Shown here: positions 16,678-26,058 of the stretch, one piece after another | How positions within the stretch are numbered: position 1 is the first letter of the stretch | Layout: every line of letters begins with the position of its first letter | DNA from: Bacteroidia bacterium | Lineage (GTDB): Bacteria; Bacteroidota; Bacteroidia; CAIKAF01 | DNA length: 64,000 nucleotides | Direction of reading: 5' to 3' | Assembly (NCBI GenBank): GCA_016742095.1 | Contig: JACVCJ010000011.1 | Span: 37,764-101,763 of the forward strand | Position numbers and translations under genes: made by a program | Notes under the pieces: generated by a model | Told to the model about the DNA's origin: nothing | What the model saw: only the letters and a program-made list of their open reading frames with translations | Database searches by the model: none

Positions 16678-17904
16678 TTAGACCAACATGCCGATACTGC
16701 GTACCAATGCCTGGTGGAATGCATCGATCTCGGCGGTGGTATTGTAAAAAGCGAACGACGCCCGCACCGTACCCGGTATGCCGAAACGCTGCATCAGCGG
16801 CTGCGCGCAGTGGTGACCGGTACGTACCGCGATGCCCTGTTTATCGAGCAGGGTGCCTACATCCAGGTGATGTGCATTGCGTATATTGAACGAAAGTACC
16901 GACGCCTTATGTGCAGCCGTGCCCACGGGTATCACTTCCGGGATCTGTGCCAGGGATTCCGTGGCGTAACTCAGCAGTTCCGTTTCCCGGGCGGCAATAA
17001 AGTCGATGCCCAGGCCCTCAATATAGCGGATGGCCTCGGCCAGGGACAGTGCGCCCTCGATATGCGGGGTACCCGCTTCAAATTTAAAGGGCAGCTCGTT
17101 ATAGGTGGTCTTTTCGAAGGTGACTTCTTTGATCATTTCGCCGCCGCCTTCGTAGGGAGGCAGTTTATCGAGCCATTCGGCCCTGCCGTACAGTATACCA
17201 AAACCGGTTGCCGCAAATACCTTGTGCCCGGAGAATACGAAAAAGTCCGCATCCAGGTCCTGTACGTCCACCCGCAGGTGCTGCGTACTCTGGGCGCCGT
17301 CCACCAGCACGGGAATACCCAGGCGGTGGGCATCGGCGATCATTTCTTTTACGGGGTTTACCGTTCCCAGGGCATTGGACACCTGCACCACGGCCAGTAT
17401 CTTTACGCGGGGCGTAAGCAGTTTCAGGAATTCTTCGTAGATAATTTCGCCGCGGTCGTTCAGGGGTATCACCTTCAGTACAGCGCCTGTATATTCACAG
17501 GCCATCTGCCAGGGCACAATATTGCTGTGGTGTTCCATGCCGCTGATCAGCACTTCGTCGCCCGGTTTCAGAATGGCTCTTGAAAAACCATGCGCCACAA
17601 TGTTAATGCCGTTCGTGGTGCCTTTGGTAAAAATCACCTCGCGGTCTTCCTTTGCATGGATAAAACGTTGGATCACCCGGCGCGATTCCTCGAACGCATC
17701 CGTAGCCTGCTGACTCAGCATATGCACGCCGCGGTGCACGTTGCTGTTCAGCGTTTCATAATACACACGGGCCGCATCCAGTACGGAGCGGGGTTTCTGA
17801 GTGGTGGCCGCATTATCGAAATATATGTAGGGATTTTTTCCCTGCGTGCGCTGCAGCAGGGGAAAATCAGCGCGTATGCTTTCTATCGTACGTGTGGAGA
17901 TCAT
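16678..17904 (-). CDS. sufS: cysteine desulfurase SufS
   Basis: A 408-residue PLP enzyme of the class II (SufS/CsdA) desulfurase group, which moves sulfur from cysteine to Fe-S assembly. Motifs are YFDNAATTQKP near the start, SGMEHHSNIVPWQ, VDGAQSTQH, FSGHKVFAATGFG with the PLP lysine, and RTGHHCAQPLM with the catalytic Cys. I chose the ATG ending at 17904 (MISTRTIESIRADFP) because family N-termini begin there. No other suf gene is nearby, which is unusual for SufS but not rare. Confidence 0.94.
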   Translation of the reverse strand: MISTRTIESIRADFPLLQRTQGKNPYIYFDNAATTQKPRSVLDAARVYYETLNSNVHRGVHMLSQQATDAFEESRRVIQRFIHAKEDREVIFTKGTTNGINIVAHGFSRAILKPGDEVLISGMEHHSNIVPWQMACEYTGAVLKVIPLNDRGEIIYEEFLKLLTPRVKILAVVQVSNALGTVNPVKEMIADAHRLGIPVLVDGAQSTQHLRVDVQDLDADFFVFSGHKVFAATGFGILYGRAEWLDKLPPYEGGGEMIKEVTFEKTTYNELPFKFEAGTPHIEGALSLAEAIRYIEGLGIDFIAARETELLSYATESLAQIPEVIPVGTAAHKASVLSFNIRNAHHLDVGTLLDKQGIAVRTGHHCAQPLMQRFGIPGTVRASFAFYNTTAEIDAFHQALVRSIGMLV

Positions 17905-17954
17905 AGCGCAAAGGTCGTAATAATTACGGTTCAAACGGCAATAAAATACAGGGC

Positions 17955-19043
17955 TCAGGGATCGTATACCCTACCCTTCCAGCGATATACCGAAAGTACG
18001 GAAAACAGCGCCGACACCGGGAAGAACAGAGGCAGCAGCAGGCTGTACAGCGGCATAAAGAGATACAGTCCCCGCATTCCGCTGCGGCGGGCCAGGAAGC
18101 AGAGCAGGATACTTTCCGTGAGCACTTTGGCGCCCAGCAGGACCAGGCTCCAGGTCCACAGGTCCGGCAGAAAACACAGCCAGAGGTACTGGCTCAGCAG
18201 CAGGTAAATGCCCAGCGGCAGCAGCGCGCTGCGTTTCAGGACCGTGGTCTTGGAGGCCCAGCGTACCCGTTGCGAAATGTACTCCGTCCAGCCGGCAGGG
18301 CCTTCGGTATCCACGATCTCGGGCACGAATTTTATGGCATCTATACCATAGGTACGGCTTACATGCTGCAGCAGGAATATGTCATCGCCGCCCGGGAAAC
18401 GGAATACGTTCAGGTCGGCTTCCAGGAAAGTGGTACGGTCCGTGGCCATAACGGCCGCATTATTCAGGAAAGGCACGCGCAGGCGCCAGAAATACACGCC
18501 GATGTATACCAGGGCCATAAATTCCGTAGCGGCCCAGTCTCCTATAAAAAAGCGGTAAGGCCGGTAACGCGGAATGCCCTGCAAAAGGTGTCCCCCGCCC
18601 TGCCCGATAAAGTCTGCGGCCCTGCGGGCAAAAGAAAGCGAAAGCTGCGTATCCGCATCGCAGAAATACAGCACTTCGTTGCGGGCCTGTGCGGCGCCCA
18701 GTTTCATGGCGGCCTTTTTGCCCTTCTGTTCCGCAGGCAGCTGGAGCAGCTGTACGTTCAGTTCCGGGTTCTCCCGGCTGAAAAGGCGTATACGTTCACA
18801 GGAAGCGTCTGTGGAATGGTCGTTCACAAAAAGAATTTCGGCGCCCGTGCCCCGGAATACTTCCAGGGAATGCAGCAGGCGTTCCAGGCGCCCTTCCTCG
18901 TTGCGGAAGGGTACAATAACGGTACAGGGCAGTCCGCTTGCGGAGACGGGGCCTTTATCGCGGAAAAACGCGGCCAGCACTTTCAGGAAGTGAAGCAGCG
19001 GAAGCGCCGCCAGCAATGCGCAAAAGATCCAGAACAGCCCCAT
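17955..19043 (-). CDS. membrane-bound family 2 glycosyltransferase
   Basis: A 362-residue GT2 enzyme. One N-terminal membrane helix (MGLFWIFCALLAALPLLHF) precedes a GT-A domain with VIVPFRNEEGRLERLLHSL, FVNDHSTDAS and FCDADTQL (the DxD-like metal site). Two to three C-terminal membrane helices follow. The start is the ATG ending at 19043; the longer frame would run into ruvC sequence. It probably adds a sugar to a lipid-linked or surface glycan at the inner membrane; donor and acceptor cannot be deduced. Confidence 0.87.
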   Translation of the reverse strand: MGLFWIFCALLAALPLLHFLKVLAAFFRDKGPVSASGLPCTVIVPFRNEEGRLERLLHSLEVFRGTGAEILFVNDHSTDASCERIRLFSRENPELNVQLLQLPAEQKGKKAAMKLGAAQARNEVLYFCDADTQLSLSFARRAADFIGQGGGHLLQGIPRYRPYRFFIGDWAATEFMALVYIGVYFWRLRVPFLNNAAVMATDRTTFLEADLNVFRFPGGDDIFLLQHVSRTYGIDAIKFVPEIVDTEGPAGWTEYISQRVRWASKTTVLKRSALLPLGIYLLLSQYLWLCFLPDLWTWSLVLLGAKVLTESILLCFLARRSGMRGLYLFMPLYSLLLPLFFPVSALFSVLSVYRWKGRVYDP

Positions 19044-19099
19044 ACTGCAAATGTGCGCTTTTTTCGTCAATTGAGAAATGAGCCGTACCTTTACCCGGC

Positions 19100-19654
19100 A
19101 TGGCAACAGAAAGAGTAATCATGGGCATCGACCCGGGATCGAACATCATGGGATTCGGCATCATACGCGTCAACGGCAGTAAGCTGAACCTGGTAGACCT
19201 GGGTGTGGTAAAGCAGGGCCGAACGGACGATCATTTCGAGAAACTGAAGTACATTTTTGCCGAGACCATACGCCTGATCGAGCTGTATACGCCCCATGAG
19301 TTTGCCATCGAAGCCCCGTTCTTCGGCAATAACGTACAATCCATGCTTAAACTGGGACGCGCACAGGGCGTTGCCATTGCCGCCGCACTGAGCCGGGACC
19401 TGCCCGTGGTGGAATATTCGCCGCGCAAGGTAAAACAGTCGGTGGCCGGCACCGGTTCGGCCTCCAAAGAACAGATCGCGGCCATGTGCGCGCACATATT
19501 GCAGACGCCACCCTTCGAGGTAAAGCACCTCGACGCCACGGACGGACTTTCGGTAGCCATCTGCCATGCCCTGCAGAACCGGCACGGGGACATAAAAAAA
19601 GGCCTCTCCGGATGGGAAGCCTTTTTAAAACAAAATCCTGACCGTATAAAGTAA
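19100..19654 (+). CDS. ruvC: Holliday junction endonuclease RuvC
   Basis: A 184-residue resolvase that cuts four-way DNA junctions with RuvAB. The catalytic acidic residues are recognisable in GIDPGSNIMGFGII (Asp), EAPFFG (Glu) and HLDATDGLSVAICH (Asp pair). It is divergent from the GT2 gene with 56 bases between the starts; TACCTTTA at 19086-19093 is a near match to a -7 box. Its last ~20 codons contain a hairpin with a T-run, listed separately, and the convergent HIT gene lies 7 bases beyond the stop. Confidence 0.95.
   Translation: MATERVIMGIDPGSNIMGFGIIRVNGSKLNLVDLGVVKQGRTDDHFEKLKYIFAETIRLIELYTPHEFAIEAPFFGNNVQSMLKLGRAQGVAIAAALSRDLPVVEYSPRKVKQSVAGTGSASKEQIAAMCAHILQTPPFEVKHLDATDGLSVAICHALQNRHGDIKKGLSGWEAFLKQNPDRIK
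19596..19630 (+). terminator. terminator embedded in the 3' coding end of ruvC
   Basis: AAAAAGGC (19596-19603) pairs with GCCTTTTT (19619-19626), and inner partial pairing extends the stem. The T-run lies inside the coding frame, about 28 bases before the stop. The mirrored A-run could also serve the convergent HIT/greA operon. Confidence 0.6.
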
Positions 19655-19661
19655 ACCAGCG

Positions 19662-20063
19662 CTATAAAGCCTCGAAGGCAGCTTTGATCTTCCCGGTCAA
19701 TTCGATCATTTCGGCCTTTTCGGGCGAAAGTTTCGGTTTTGAAAAATTAATGTCCTGCACGGTGTGTATAGGCACCAGGTGTATGTGCGTGTGGGGTACT
19801 TCGAGCCCGATCACGGATACGCCGATGCGCTCGCAGGGAACTACGGAACGCAGCGCTTTGGCCACTTTCTTCGAAAAGATCATCAGTTCGGCGAGTCCGG
19901 CATCGTCCATATCGAAGATGTAATCGGTCTCTTTTTTCGGCACGACCAGGGTATGACCCATCACCAGCGGAAAAACGTCGAGAAACGCGATAAAATCGGC
20001 ATTCTCGGCCACGATATACCCGGGGATGTCCCTGTTGATTATTTTGGTGAACAGAGTTGCCAT
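19662..20063 (-). CDS. HIT-family nucleotide-binding protein
   Basis: A 133-residue histidine triad protein, probably a purine nucleoside phosphoramidase of the HinT type. It shows FTKIINRDIPGYIVAEN at the start, DVFPLVMGHTLVVPK in the centre, and the catalytic HTHIHLVPI near residue 92. It starts 2 bases after greA stops, so they form an operon. The substrate in this organism is unknown. Confidence 0.93.
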   Translation of the reverse strand: MATLFTKIINRDIPGYIVAENADFIAFLDVFPLVMGHTLVVPKKETDYIFDMDDAGLAELMIFSKKVAKALRSVVPCERIGVSVIGLEVPHTHIHLVPIHTVQDINFSKPKLSPEKAEMIELTGKIKAAFEAL

Positions 20064-20065
20064 GC

Positions 20066-20539
20066 CTATCTGCTGATTTCCACGATTTCGAATTTCATGA
20101 TACCGGAAGGCACGGTAATTTCCACCTGTTCGCCTTTGGTTTTACCCAGTATGCCTTTGGCGATGGGTGAATCCACGGAGATCTTTCCTTTTTTCAGGTC
20201 GGCTTCGTTCTCCGATACCAGGGTGTATTCCATTTCGGCTTTGGTAGCCAGGTTGCGGATGCGCACTTTGGAAAGGAGGTAAACTTTATCGCTCTCAATG
20301 TCCGATGCTTCAATCACACGACTGTTCCGGATCACTTCCTGGAGTTTGCTGATCTCGAGCTCCAGGAGGCCCTGGGCATCTTTGGCAGCATCGTATTCGG
20401 CGTTTTCCGAGAGGTCGCCCTTTTCGCGGGCTTCCGCGATCTGCTGTGAGATACGGGGACGTTCAACCTGGATCAGGTTGTTCAGCTTATCCGTTAATTT
20501 AGCCAATCCGTCTTTTGTCAGATAATTGATCTTACTCAT
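20066..20539 (-). CDS. greA: transcription elongation factor GreA
   Basis: A 157-residue factor that enters the RNA polymerase secondary channel and stimulates cleavage of backtracked RNA. It has the N-terminal coiled coil (about residues 1-75) with REKGDLSENAEYDAAKDAQ carrying the acidic tip, and the C-terminal globular domain with LVSENEADLKKGKISVDSPIAKGILGK. The length is exactly typical. It is the first gene of a two-gene unit with the HIT protein. Confidence 0.97.
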   Translation of the reverse strand: MSKINYLTKDGLAKLTDKLNNLIQVERPRISQQIAEAREKGDLSENAEYDAAKDAQGLLELEISKLQEVIRNSRVIEASDIESDKVYLLSKVRIRNLATKAEMEYTLVSENEADLKKGKISVDSPIAKGILGKTKGEQVEITVPSGIMKFEIVEISR

Positions 20540-20573
20540 AACAAAATGTTGTGTTCGTTAAATATAAAAAGAA

Positions 20574-20600
20574 AACAAAAGGCCTTTTGAGCCTTTTGTT
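20574..20600 (-). terminator. terminator of the receptor / giant protein / PorV-like operon
   Basis: AACAAAAGGC (20574-20583) and GCCTTTTGTT (20591-20600) form a perfect 10-pair stem with a 7-base loop. On the minus strand a T-rich tract follows. It lies 40 bases past the stop of the PorV-like gene. Confidence 0.85.
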
Positions 20601-20640
20601 CCATAATAAATACAAAGATAGTAAATGTTTTATTCCTATA

Positions 20641-21747
20641 TCACAAGTTTAAGCGGGCACCGAAAGTATGTACTCCACGGAAGGCATAAGTCGCTCTGAA
20701 TGAATAGTCAAGACCGAAACGGGGCTTGATCTTCTTCTCAGAGTTTGTTTTACCCAGCGGAATATCGGCAGAGAAACCGGCCGAAGGACCCGTAAATGCA
20801 TTGGTAAGGTTTGTATTGAGGGCGTCGCGGTTACCGCTGAACACGCCGTTCTCGAAGGTATAACCACCACGCAGCATGATAATGTCTTTCCAGTTATACT
20901 CCAGACCCAGGATGAACTGGTCCTTGGTAAAGGAGTTGGTGGTAAAGTTGAATGCGGTTATCAGTTTGTGCTCACCGCCTTTGAAACGGAAACGGTACAT
21001 CGCTCCCAGGTTCATCAGGGCAGGCATTTCGAAAGAAACGCTTTTCTGACCGGCTGTAAGCTGTGCGCCGTTGGGCAGGGTCACGGTCTGGTCGAGACCA
21101 TCGCCGATGTAGCGCATTTTAGGGCCGATGTTCTTGAGGGCGATACCGAAGATCAGGTTGCTGAACTCATCGGCATTGGCCTTTTTACCGATCGAGGCGG
21201 TATACTGTACGCCCGCGTCGATGGCCACACCGTTGGCAGAAACGTTACCGATGGCTTCGTTGATGATCTTTACGTTTATACCACCATGGATCTTTTTCGA
21301 GAACGATTTGGCGTACGACAGCCCGATGTTCAGAAAACGGGGTGAATACGTGGCTCCGGTACCTTCGGGTTTATCTACGGTCGTTACCGGGACATCGCCG
21401 AAGCTCATAGCGGTTACCGACAGTCCGATCACACCGCGGGTTTTACCCAGGTTCTGGGCAAGACCGGCCGCATTGATCGAGATATTGGTGCCTTCCAGCC
21501 AGCGTGTGTGTGCAAACACCAGCTGTGTACCTTTGGTAAAGGCCAGGCCCGCTACGTTCATAAAGGTACCTTCGATACCCTGTTCGTTGGCGCTTCCTGC
21601 TCCGCCCCAGCCACTGCTGCGTGCCCAGGGGTTAATAAGCAGGTGTGTTGCTCCCGCCTGACCGGCACGGTCCTTATTACCGGCATACGAGCTGCCGGTA
21701 ATAAGAAGAGCCATTACAATGATTACAGATTTTATAACGTGTTTCAT
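20641..21747 (-). CDS. PorV/PorQ-family outer-membrane beta-barrel protein
   Basis: A 368-residue exported protein (signal MKHVIKSVIIVMALLITGSSYA) of the FadL-like PorV/PorQ group. The N-terminal HLLINPWARSSGWGGAGSA and EGTFMNVAGLAFTKGTQLVF match the family's early plug and first strands. The rest is alternating barrel strands ending FGARLNL. PorV of the type IX system shuttles cargo from the SprA translocon to the sortase; PorQ acts at the sortase. It is the third gene of an operon after a giant secreted protein and an OM receptor, so I take it as a paralogue dedicated to those partners, not necessarily the core PorV. Confidence 0.83.
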   Translation of the reverse strand: MKHVIKSVIIVMALLITGSSYAGNKDRAGQAGATHLLINPWARSSGWGGAGSANEQGIEGTFMNVAGLAFTKGTQLVFAHTRWLEGTNISINAAGLAQNLGKTRGVIGLSVTAMSFGDVPVTTVDKPEGTGATYSPRFLNIGLSYAKSFSKKIHGGINVKIINEAIGNVSANGVAIDAGVQYTASIGKKANADEFSNLIFGIALKNIGPKMRYIGDGLDQTVTLPNGAQLTAGQKSVSFEMPALMNLGAMYRFRFKGGEHKLITAFNFTTNSFTKDQFILGLEYNWKDIIMLRGGYTFENGVFSGNRDALNTNLTNAFTGPSAGFSADIPLGKTNSEKKIKPRFGLDYSFRATYAFRGVHTFGARLNL

Positions 21748-21780
21748 ATTCTATACTTCTTTAAATCGGTTCCTGTTAGA

Positions 21781-24700
21781 TTAGAAGTTTGATACGTCGG
21801 TAGGACGCATTACGCCAAACCATTTCAGTATTTTGGAACCCACACCCGGTACGTTCACGTGAATGATATAGATACCACTGGCTACAGGAACGTTGGCAGA
21901 GTTTTTCAGATCCCAGTCGAGCGAGGTAATGCTGTTATCATCTTTCGTGTAACGGCGTATCAGTGAACCTGCTGTATTGTAGATCGTAACCGTACATGTA
22001 GGCGGCAGGTTGGTTACCTTGATACGGTTGTCCAGTTTGTTCGTTTCGTAGGCAGAGTATGCATAGTACGGGTTCGGAACAACGTTGATGATATCCAGTA
22101 CAGCGCTGGCCGTGTTGCGGTCGCCTGTGGTCGGGGCCAGATCATCGAGGCTGAACTCATACAGCGGATAATCGTTGTTGATGGCGCCCGGAGTCGGATC
22201 GTTCGCATAGTTCAGGAACTGAGCGTACGGTTTGCTCACACGTAAACGGATACGGATATCCTGTGCCAGCCACTGCGTACCTTTTACGGTAAGCGGGATA
22301 CCGGTCCACATGGCCGAACGGAATACTTTACCCTTATCGGTGTTGTAGGTGCTCTGCGTATAACCGCCGCTGCCCACATCGTCCAGTTTTTTCAGGAAGC
22401 TCATGGCAAACTGACCGGCATCGTAGCGCGGGGTCGGCGGATAGGTGTTCAGACCCGGTACGGCACCATTGGCACCGAATACGTACAGGAAGTGTTTACC
22501 ACCCAGGATGGCATCACCGAATTCGTTCACGATCGCGCTGAAGTCGGTATTGATGTTACGGATGTCCACTGCCAGCGGGTTGAACAGCATGTCGCGTCCG
22601 TTGGCGTACGGCAGGTTCGAAGCTTCGGCAAAGGCCATGTTCAGACGTTCACCGGTCTCCACGTTGATGGCATAACCCGGGAACCAGCCCATACCATAGT
22701 TGCTGATGTAGTTCGCATCTTCCTCGTTGTTCGAGTTCGAAGTGATCAGTGAACCGGTAATCGTACCGTCATTGGTAGCATAACGGCCGTTTTTGTCAAC
22801 GGAAGGACTGCGGCGCAGGTCCAGTTTGGAAGCACAACGTGCGGCCAGGTCGGGGTGCGCATAAGAACGGTCTGTATTGTTGCAGGCAGAAGAATCGGCC
22901 TCCAGTACAGGTACGCGTGTCCATTTTGTTTTATCGGCAGTCAGTACAATATCAACGGAAGCAAGGTCATTCAGACGGTTGAAAGGTACGGTAGGTGATT
23001 TGTAAGAAGGACCGTTCACTCCGTAAGAAGAGAGGTTATACGGTGCCATGGCTCCGCCGCCGCCTAAGGACAGGCGCTCGAAAGACTGGCTCTTATCAAA
23101 CGGGAAGTCACCCAATCCGCCGGCCTGTGTGGCATCGCTGGTACCGGAAAGGATCCAGTTCATAAAGCTTGAACCGTCGGCATCGGGCAGGAAGCCGATG
23201 TAGAAGTTCGAAGCGTTGCTGGTAACCGCTGTGATACCGGCACCCAGTACACCGTTGTTCTCTTCCACGTCGTTACCCGGGTTAGCGGTCTGACGTATAG
23301 AGATGGACAAGCCCAGGAATTTACCGGTGTTGCGGTTAAATACCAACTGCTCGCTCAGGAAGGCAATGCTTGTATCGGATACGGCAACGGTATCCATGGT
23401 GGCTTTATCCAGCAGGGTCCATCTCGACTGGTTGGAGATCAGGCGCGGAAGTGTGGCGCCATCAGCAGAAGTAGAAGGAACGTCGAATTTCAGCAGGTAA
23501 GTACCTTTTTCGATAGCAAGCGGGTCAACCACTTTAATACGGGCAGGACCACCGCCGCGTTTGTATGTAATCTTTTGTGCAGTATACGGAGAAGCCACGA
23601 TCTCGAGTTCAGACTGCTCGGTCAGTTCCAGTTCGTTACCGCCGTTACCCTGACCTTCGATACGGGTGATCTCCGGAGTATCGCCGTAAACAGAATTTAC
23701 GATGGTACCGTTGGTTTCGGGAGCAGAAATGTGCGGAATGGCAGAATATACCTGGATACTACCGGTAGCTGATTTACGGCCGGCGATGAACTCGCGTGTC
23801 TGGCCGGTCATCTGACCACCTTCCGGGCCGTATTTTTTGTAACGGTTAAAGCCGTAGGCCAGTACCATAAAGTAGTAACGCTTGTGGTTCACCAGGCGTT
23901 TGTCCGAACCGGTTGCAAAAGCGTCCTCGGTAATACGCAGTGACTGGAAGATACCTGTGTTGGAACCGGTAACCTCAACCTGCGGAACGGTCAGACCCAG
24001 TTCCTGGTCAACGTTGTAGTTGATCAGTGTGGTGATCGGCTGGCCGGTAGCGTCGAAGTTGCGGATATCGCACTGGGCGATCAGCTGGGCTTTAGACAGG
24101 TCGTGACGGTTTTCAGCCGTTACGGAGGCGTCTTTCACCTGGTATACAAGGTAACCTTCAAATTTATAGGTTTTCTGCTCCGCTGTGAGGGATGTATCTA
24201 CGATAGAGTAATCCAGCTCAGAGTAATCGTTTTTCTTGTTGTTCGAAAGGATGCTGTTGGTCCAGTACAGGATCAGCTCGCGGTCCATTTCCTGAACGGT
24301 TACGTTCGGAGCGTCCGGACCATCCAGTACACGGAAACAGTTTTCGAAGAGTGACTGGGCCTTGTCGTCCGCTTTACGAACCAGCTGAACCGATTCGAAA
24401 GGGTTACCGGAGAAAGAACGGGCCCATACGGCTCCGGTAGTGATATCGTTCACAGCACCTGCACGCAGTCTGAACGGACCGGCAGACTGTACGAAACGGA
24501 AGTCGGCAGCAGCCAGGGCGGCACAACCCGGTCCCGGAGATTCCATTCTCCATTCGTAACCCATGTTCTGGCCGCCTGTACCCCAGTGCATAGGGTCAGA
24601 ATCGCCGGGGAACATGAAGTCGGAAGCTGTATTTGAATAACCGCACTGGGCAGCATCGGGGTAACCGTAGGCACCGAAGGTCATACGTACACCGTTTGTC

Positions 24701-26028
24701 CAGAAACCACGCAGGTAGTTGTAATACTGGATACCCTGGTCCGGGTCGTTCTGTACACCGGAAAGTTCGTTTTTATAGTACAGGAAGCGGCGCATACCGA
24801 TACGCTCATTGTCTACGAAGCCGTCACCATAACCTACACCGTTAATGGCCAGGTAGGTATTTACATCACCTACGACCAGTGAATCGTCGTACAGGTTGGG
24901 GTCCTGGTAGGGGCCTTCGAAGAAGTCGATACCGATCGCCGGCGGGTTCACGCCGTAACCGATCGAAGTTCCGCAGGTAGCGTCGTTGGGGTCAGAGTTG
25001 TATACATAACCGAAACCACGTGTTACGTCGCAACCGGCATAGTCGTCGAAACCGCAACCAAGGTCAGCATCGGTATTTACACCGAAGTAGCAGTTGAACA
25101 GTTCGGAAGTACCACGGTTGATGAGCTCGTAGTTATAGAAGGTCATGTTGTTGATCTCGTCGTTGGTAGCGAAAGCGAATGCCTGGGCGCGTACTTCCAT
25201 ACCGATGGTATTGGCAACGGTCACACCGGTCTCATAGTGGGTGCTTCCTTTGTCATTGAAGATCCAGTACAGGGTCATATCGCCGTACAGGAAAGGCGTA
25301 CGGTCTTTGGAACAGTCGATCTGGTTGAACAGGTCATAGCCCGGGTAGTCACCGGCAGCCGCGTTATAGTCGCCGCTGTTATCCACGTCGATGAAAGGAG
25401 CGTGGATGAACTGAATGGAAGGCAGACCTCCGGAAAGAACCGGGTCATTCGGATGCTGTTCGAAAGCAGGCCATTCCAGGATGTCCGGGGGTATCTGGTA
25501 ATTTTCGCAGAGAGCATCTGAAGGGTTTACGTTCATACACAGGTTGTGTAACTGCACCTGGGCACGGGTAATTTTCCAGATACGGTCATACTCTTTACAG
25601 GTAGCCGCATCTACTTCACCCTGGTTGGAACCGCTGCGGTTCAGCGGGCCTGTATAAAAGTCGGGACCATTGGCACGGTAACGCTGGGCAGCGATCTTCA
25701 GCTGACCGTTTATATCGGTACCACCGATCCACAGGGTACCTACATAGAGGGCGTGCGCCGTGTTTCCGTCTTTAGGGATCTGGTATTTGGCCACCTGTTT
25801 CAGATCCCACCACATATCGCCGCCGGACCAGATGGTGGTGCGTACGTTGTTAAGATCCAATACAGCTGATGCCTGCGGGTTGGCACAACCCGCTGATAAG
25901 CTCTTATCTGCCTGACCGGATTTGTCGCTTTTTGCGCCGACAAACTTGGCAGCACCGGCCTCCTGCCACAGGCCTAAGGCCATGAGAGCAGTGAGAATTA
26001 GCGAAAATAGAGACCTTTTCATATACAT
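21781..26028 (-). CDS. giant secreted protein with FlgD-like C-terminal domain
   Basis: A 1415-residue exported protein (signal MYMKRSLFSLILTALMALGLW...). It has no domain I can name with confidence through most of its length. The region from about residue 60 is aromatic-rich (DMWWDLKQVAKYQIP, GTLWIGGTDINGQL), as in large Bacteroidetes surface proteins. Fibronectin-like beta segments follow (DAPNVTVQEMDRELILYW). The C-terminal ~100 residues (VVPNPYYAYSAYE ... SGIYIIHVNVPG) are FlgD/sorting-domain-like, ending WFGVMRPTDVSNF. It is probably a T9SS-exported surface protein. An ATG two codons downstream is an equally good start. It lies 30 bases after the OM receptor and 33 before the PorV-like gene. 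Confidence 0.82.
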   Translation of the reverse strand: MYMKRSLFSLILTALMALGLWQEAGAAKFVGAKSDKSGQADKSLSAGCANPQASAVLDLNNVRTTIWSGGDMWWDLKQVAKYQIPKDGNTAHALYVGTLWIGGTDINGQLKIAAQRYRANGPDFYTGPLNRSGSNQGEVDAATCKEYDRIWKITRAQVQLHNLCMNVNPSDALCENYQIPPDILEWPAFEQHPNDPVLSGGLPSIQFIHAPFIDVDNSGDYNAAAGDYPGYDLFNQIDCSKDRTPFLYGDMTLYWIFNDKGSTHYETGVTVANTIGMEVRAQAFAFATNDEINNMTFYNYELINRGTSELFNCYFGVNTDADLGCGFDDYAGCDVTRGFGYVYNSDPNDATCGTSIGYGVNPPAIGIDFFEGPYQDPNLYDDSLVVGDVNTYLAINGVGYGDGFVDNERIGMRRFLYYKNELSGVQNDPDQGIQYYNYLRGFWTNGVRMTFGAYGYPDAAQCGYSNTASDFMFPGDSDPMHWGTGGQNMGYEWRMESPGPGCAALAAADFRFVQSAGPFRLRAGAVNDITTGAVWARSFSGNPFESVQLVRKADDKAQSLFENCFRVLDGPDAPNVTVQEMDRELILYWTNSILSNNKKNDYSELDYSIVDTSLTAEQKTYKFEGYLVYQVKDASVTAENRHDLSKAQLIAQCDIRNFDATGQPITTLINYNVDQELGLTVPQVEVTGSNTGIFQSLRITEDAFATGSDKRLVNHKRYYFMVLAYGFNRYKKYGPEGGQMTGQTREFIAGRKSATGSIQVYSAIPHISAPETNGTIVNSVYGDTPEITRIEGQGNGGNELELTEQSELEIVASPYTAQKITYKRGGGPARIKVVDPLAIEKGTYLLKFDVPSTSADGATLPRLISNQSRWTLLDKATMDTVAVSDTSIAFLSEQLVFNRNTGKFLGLSISIRQTANPGNDVEENNGVLGAGITAVTSNASNFYIGFLPDADGSSFMNWILSGTSDATQAGGLGDFPFDKSQSFERLSLGGGGAMAPYNLSSYGVNGPSYKSPTVPFNRLNDLASVDIVLTADKTKWTRVPVLEADSSACNNTDRSYAHPDLAARCASKLDLRRSPSVDKNGRYATNDGTITGSLITSNSNNEEDANYISNYGMGWFPGYAINVETGERLNMAFAEASNLPYANGRDMLFNPLAVDIRNINTDFSAIVNEFGDAILGGKHFLYVFGANGAVPGLNTYPPTPRYDAGQFAMSFLKKLDDVGSGGYTQSTYNTDKGKVFRSAMWTGIPLTVKGTQWLAQDIRIRLRVSKPYAQFLNYANDPTPGAINNDYPLYEFSLDDLAPTTGDRNTASAVLDIINVVPNPYYAYSAYETNKLDNRIKVTNLPPTCTVTIYNTAGSLIRRYTKDDNSITSLDWDLKNSANVPVASGIYIIHVNVPGVGSKILKWFGVMRPTDVSNF

Positions 26029-26058
26029 AATATTTTAATTGCTGTCCTGATTACTTAT

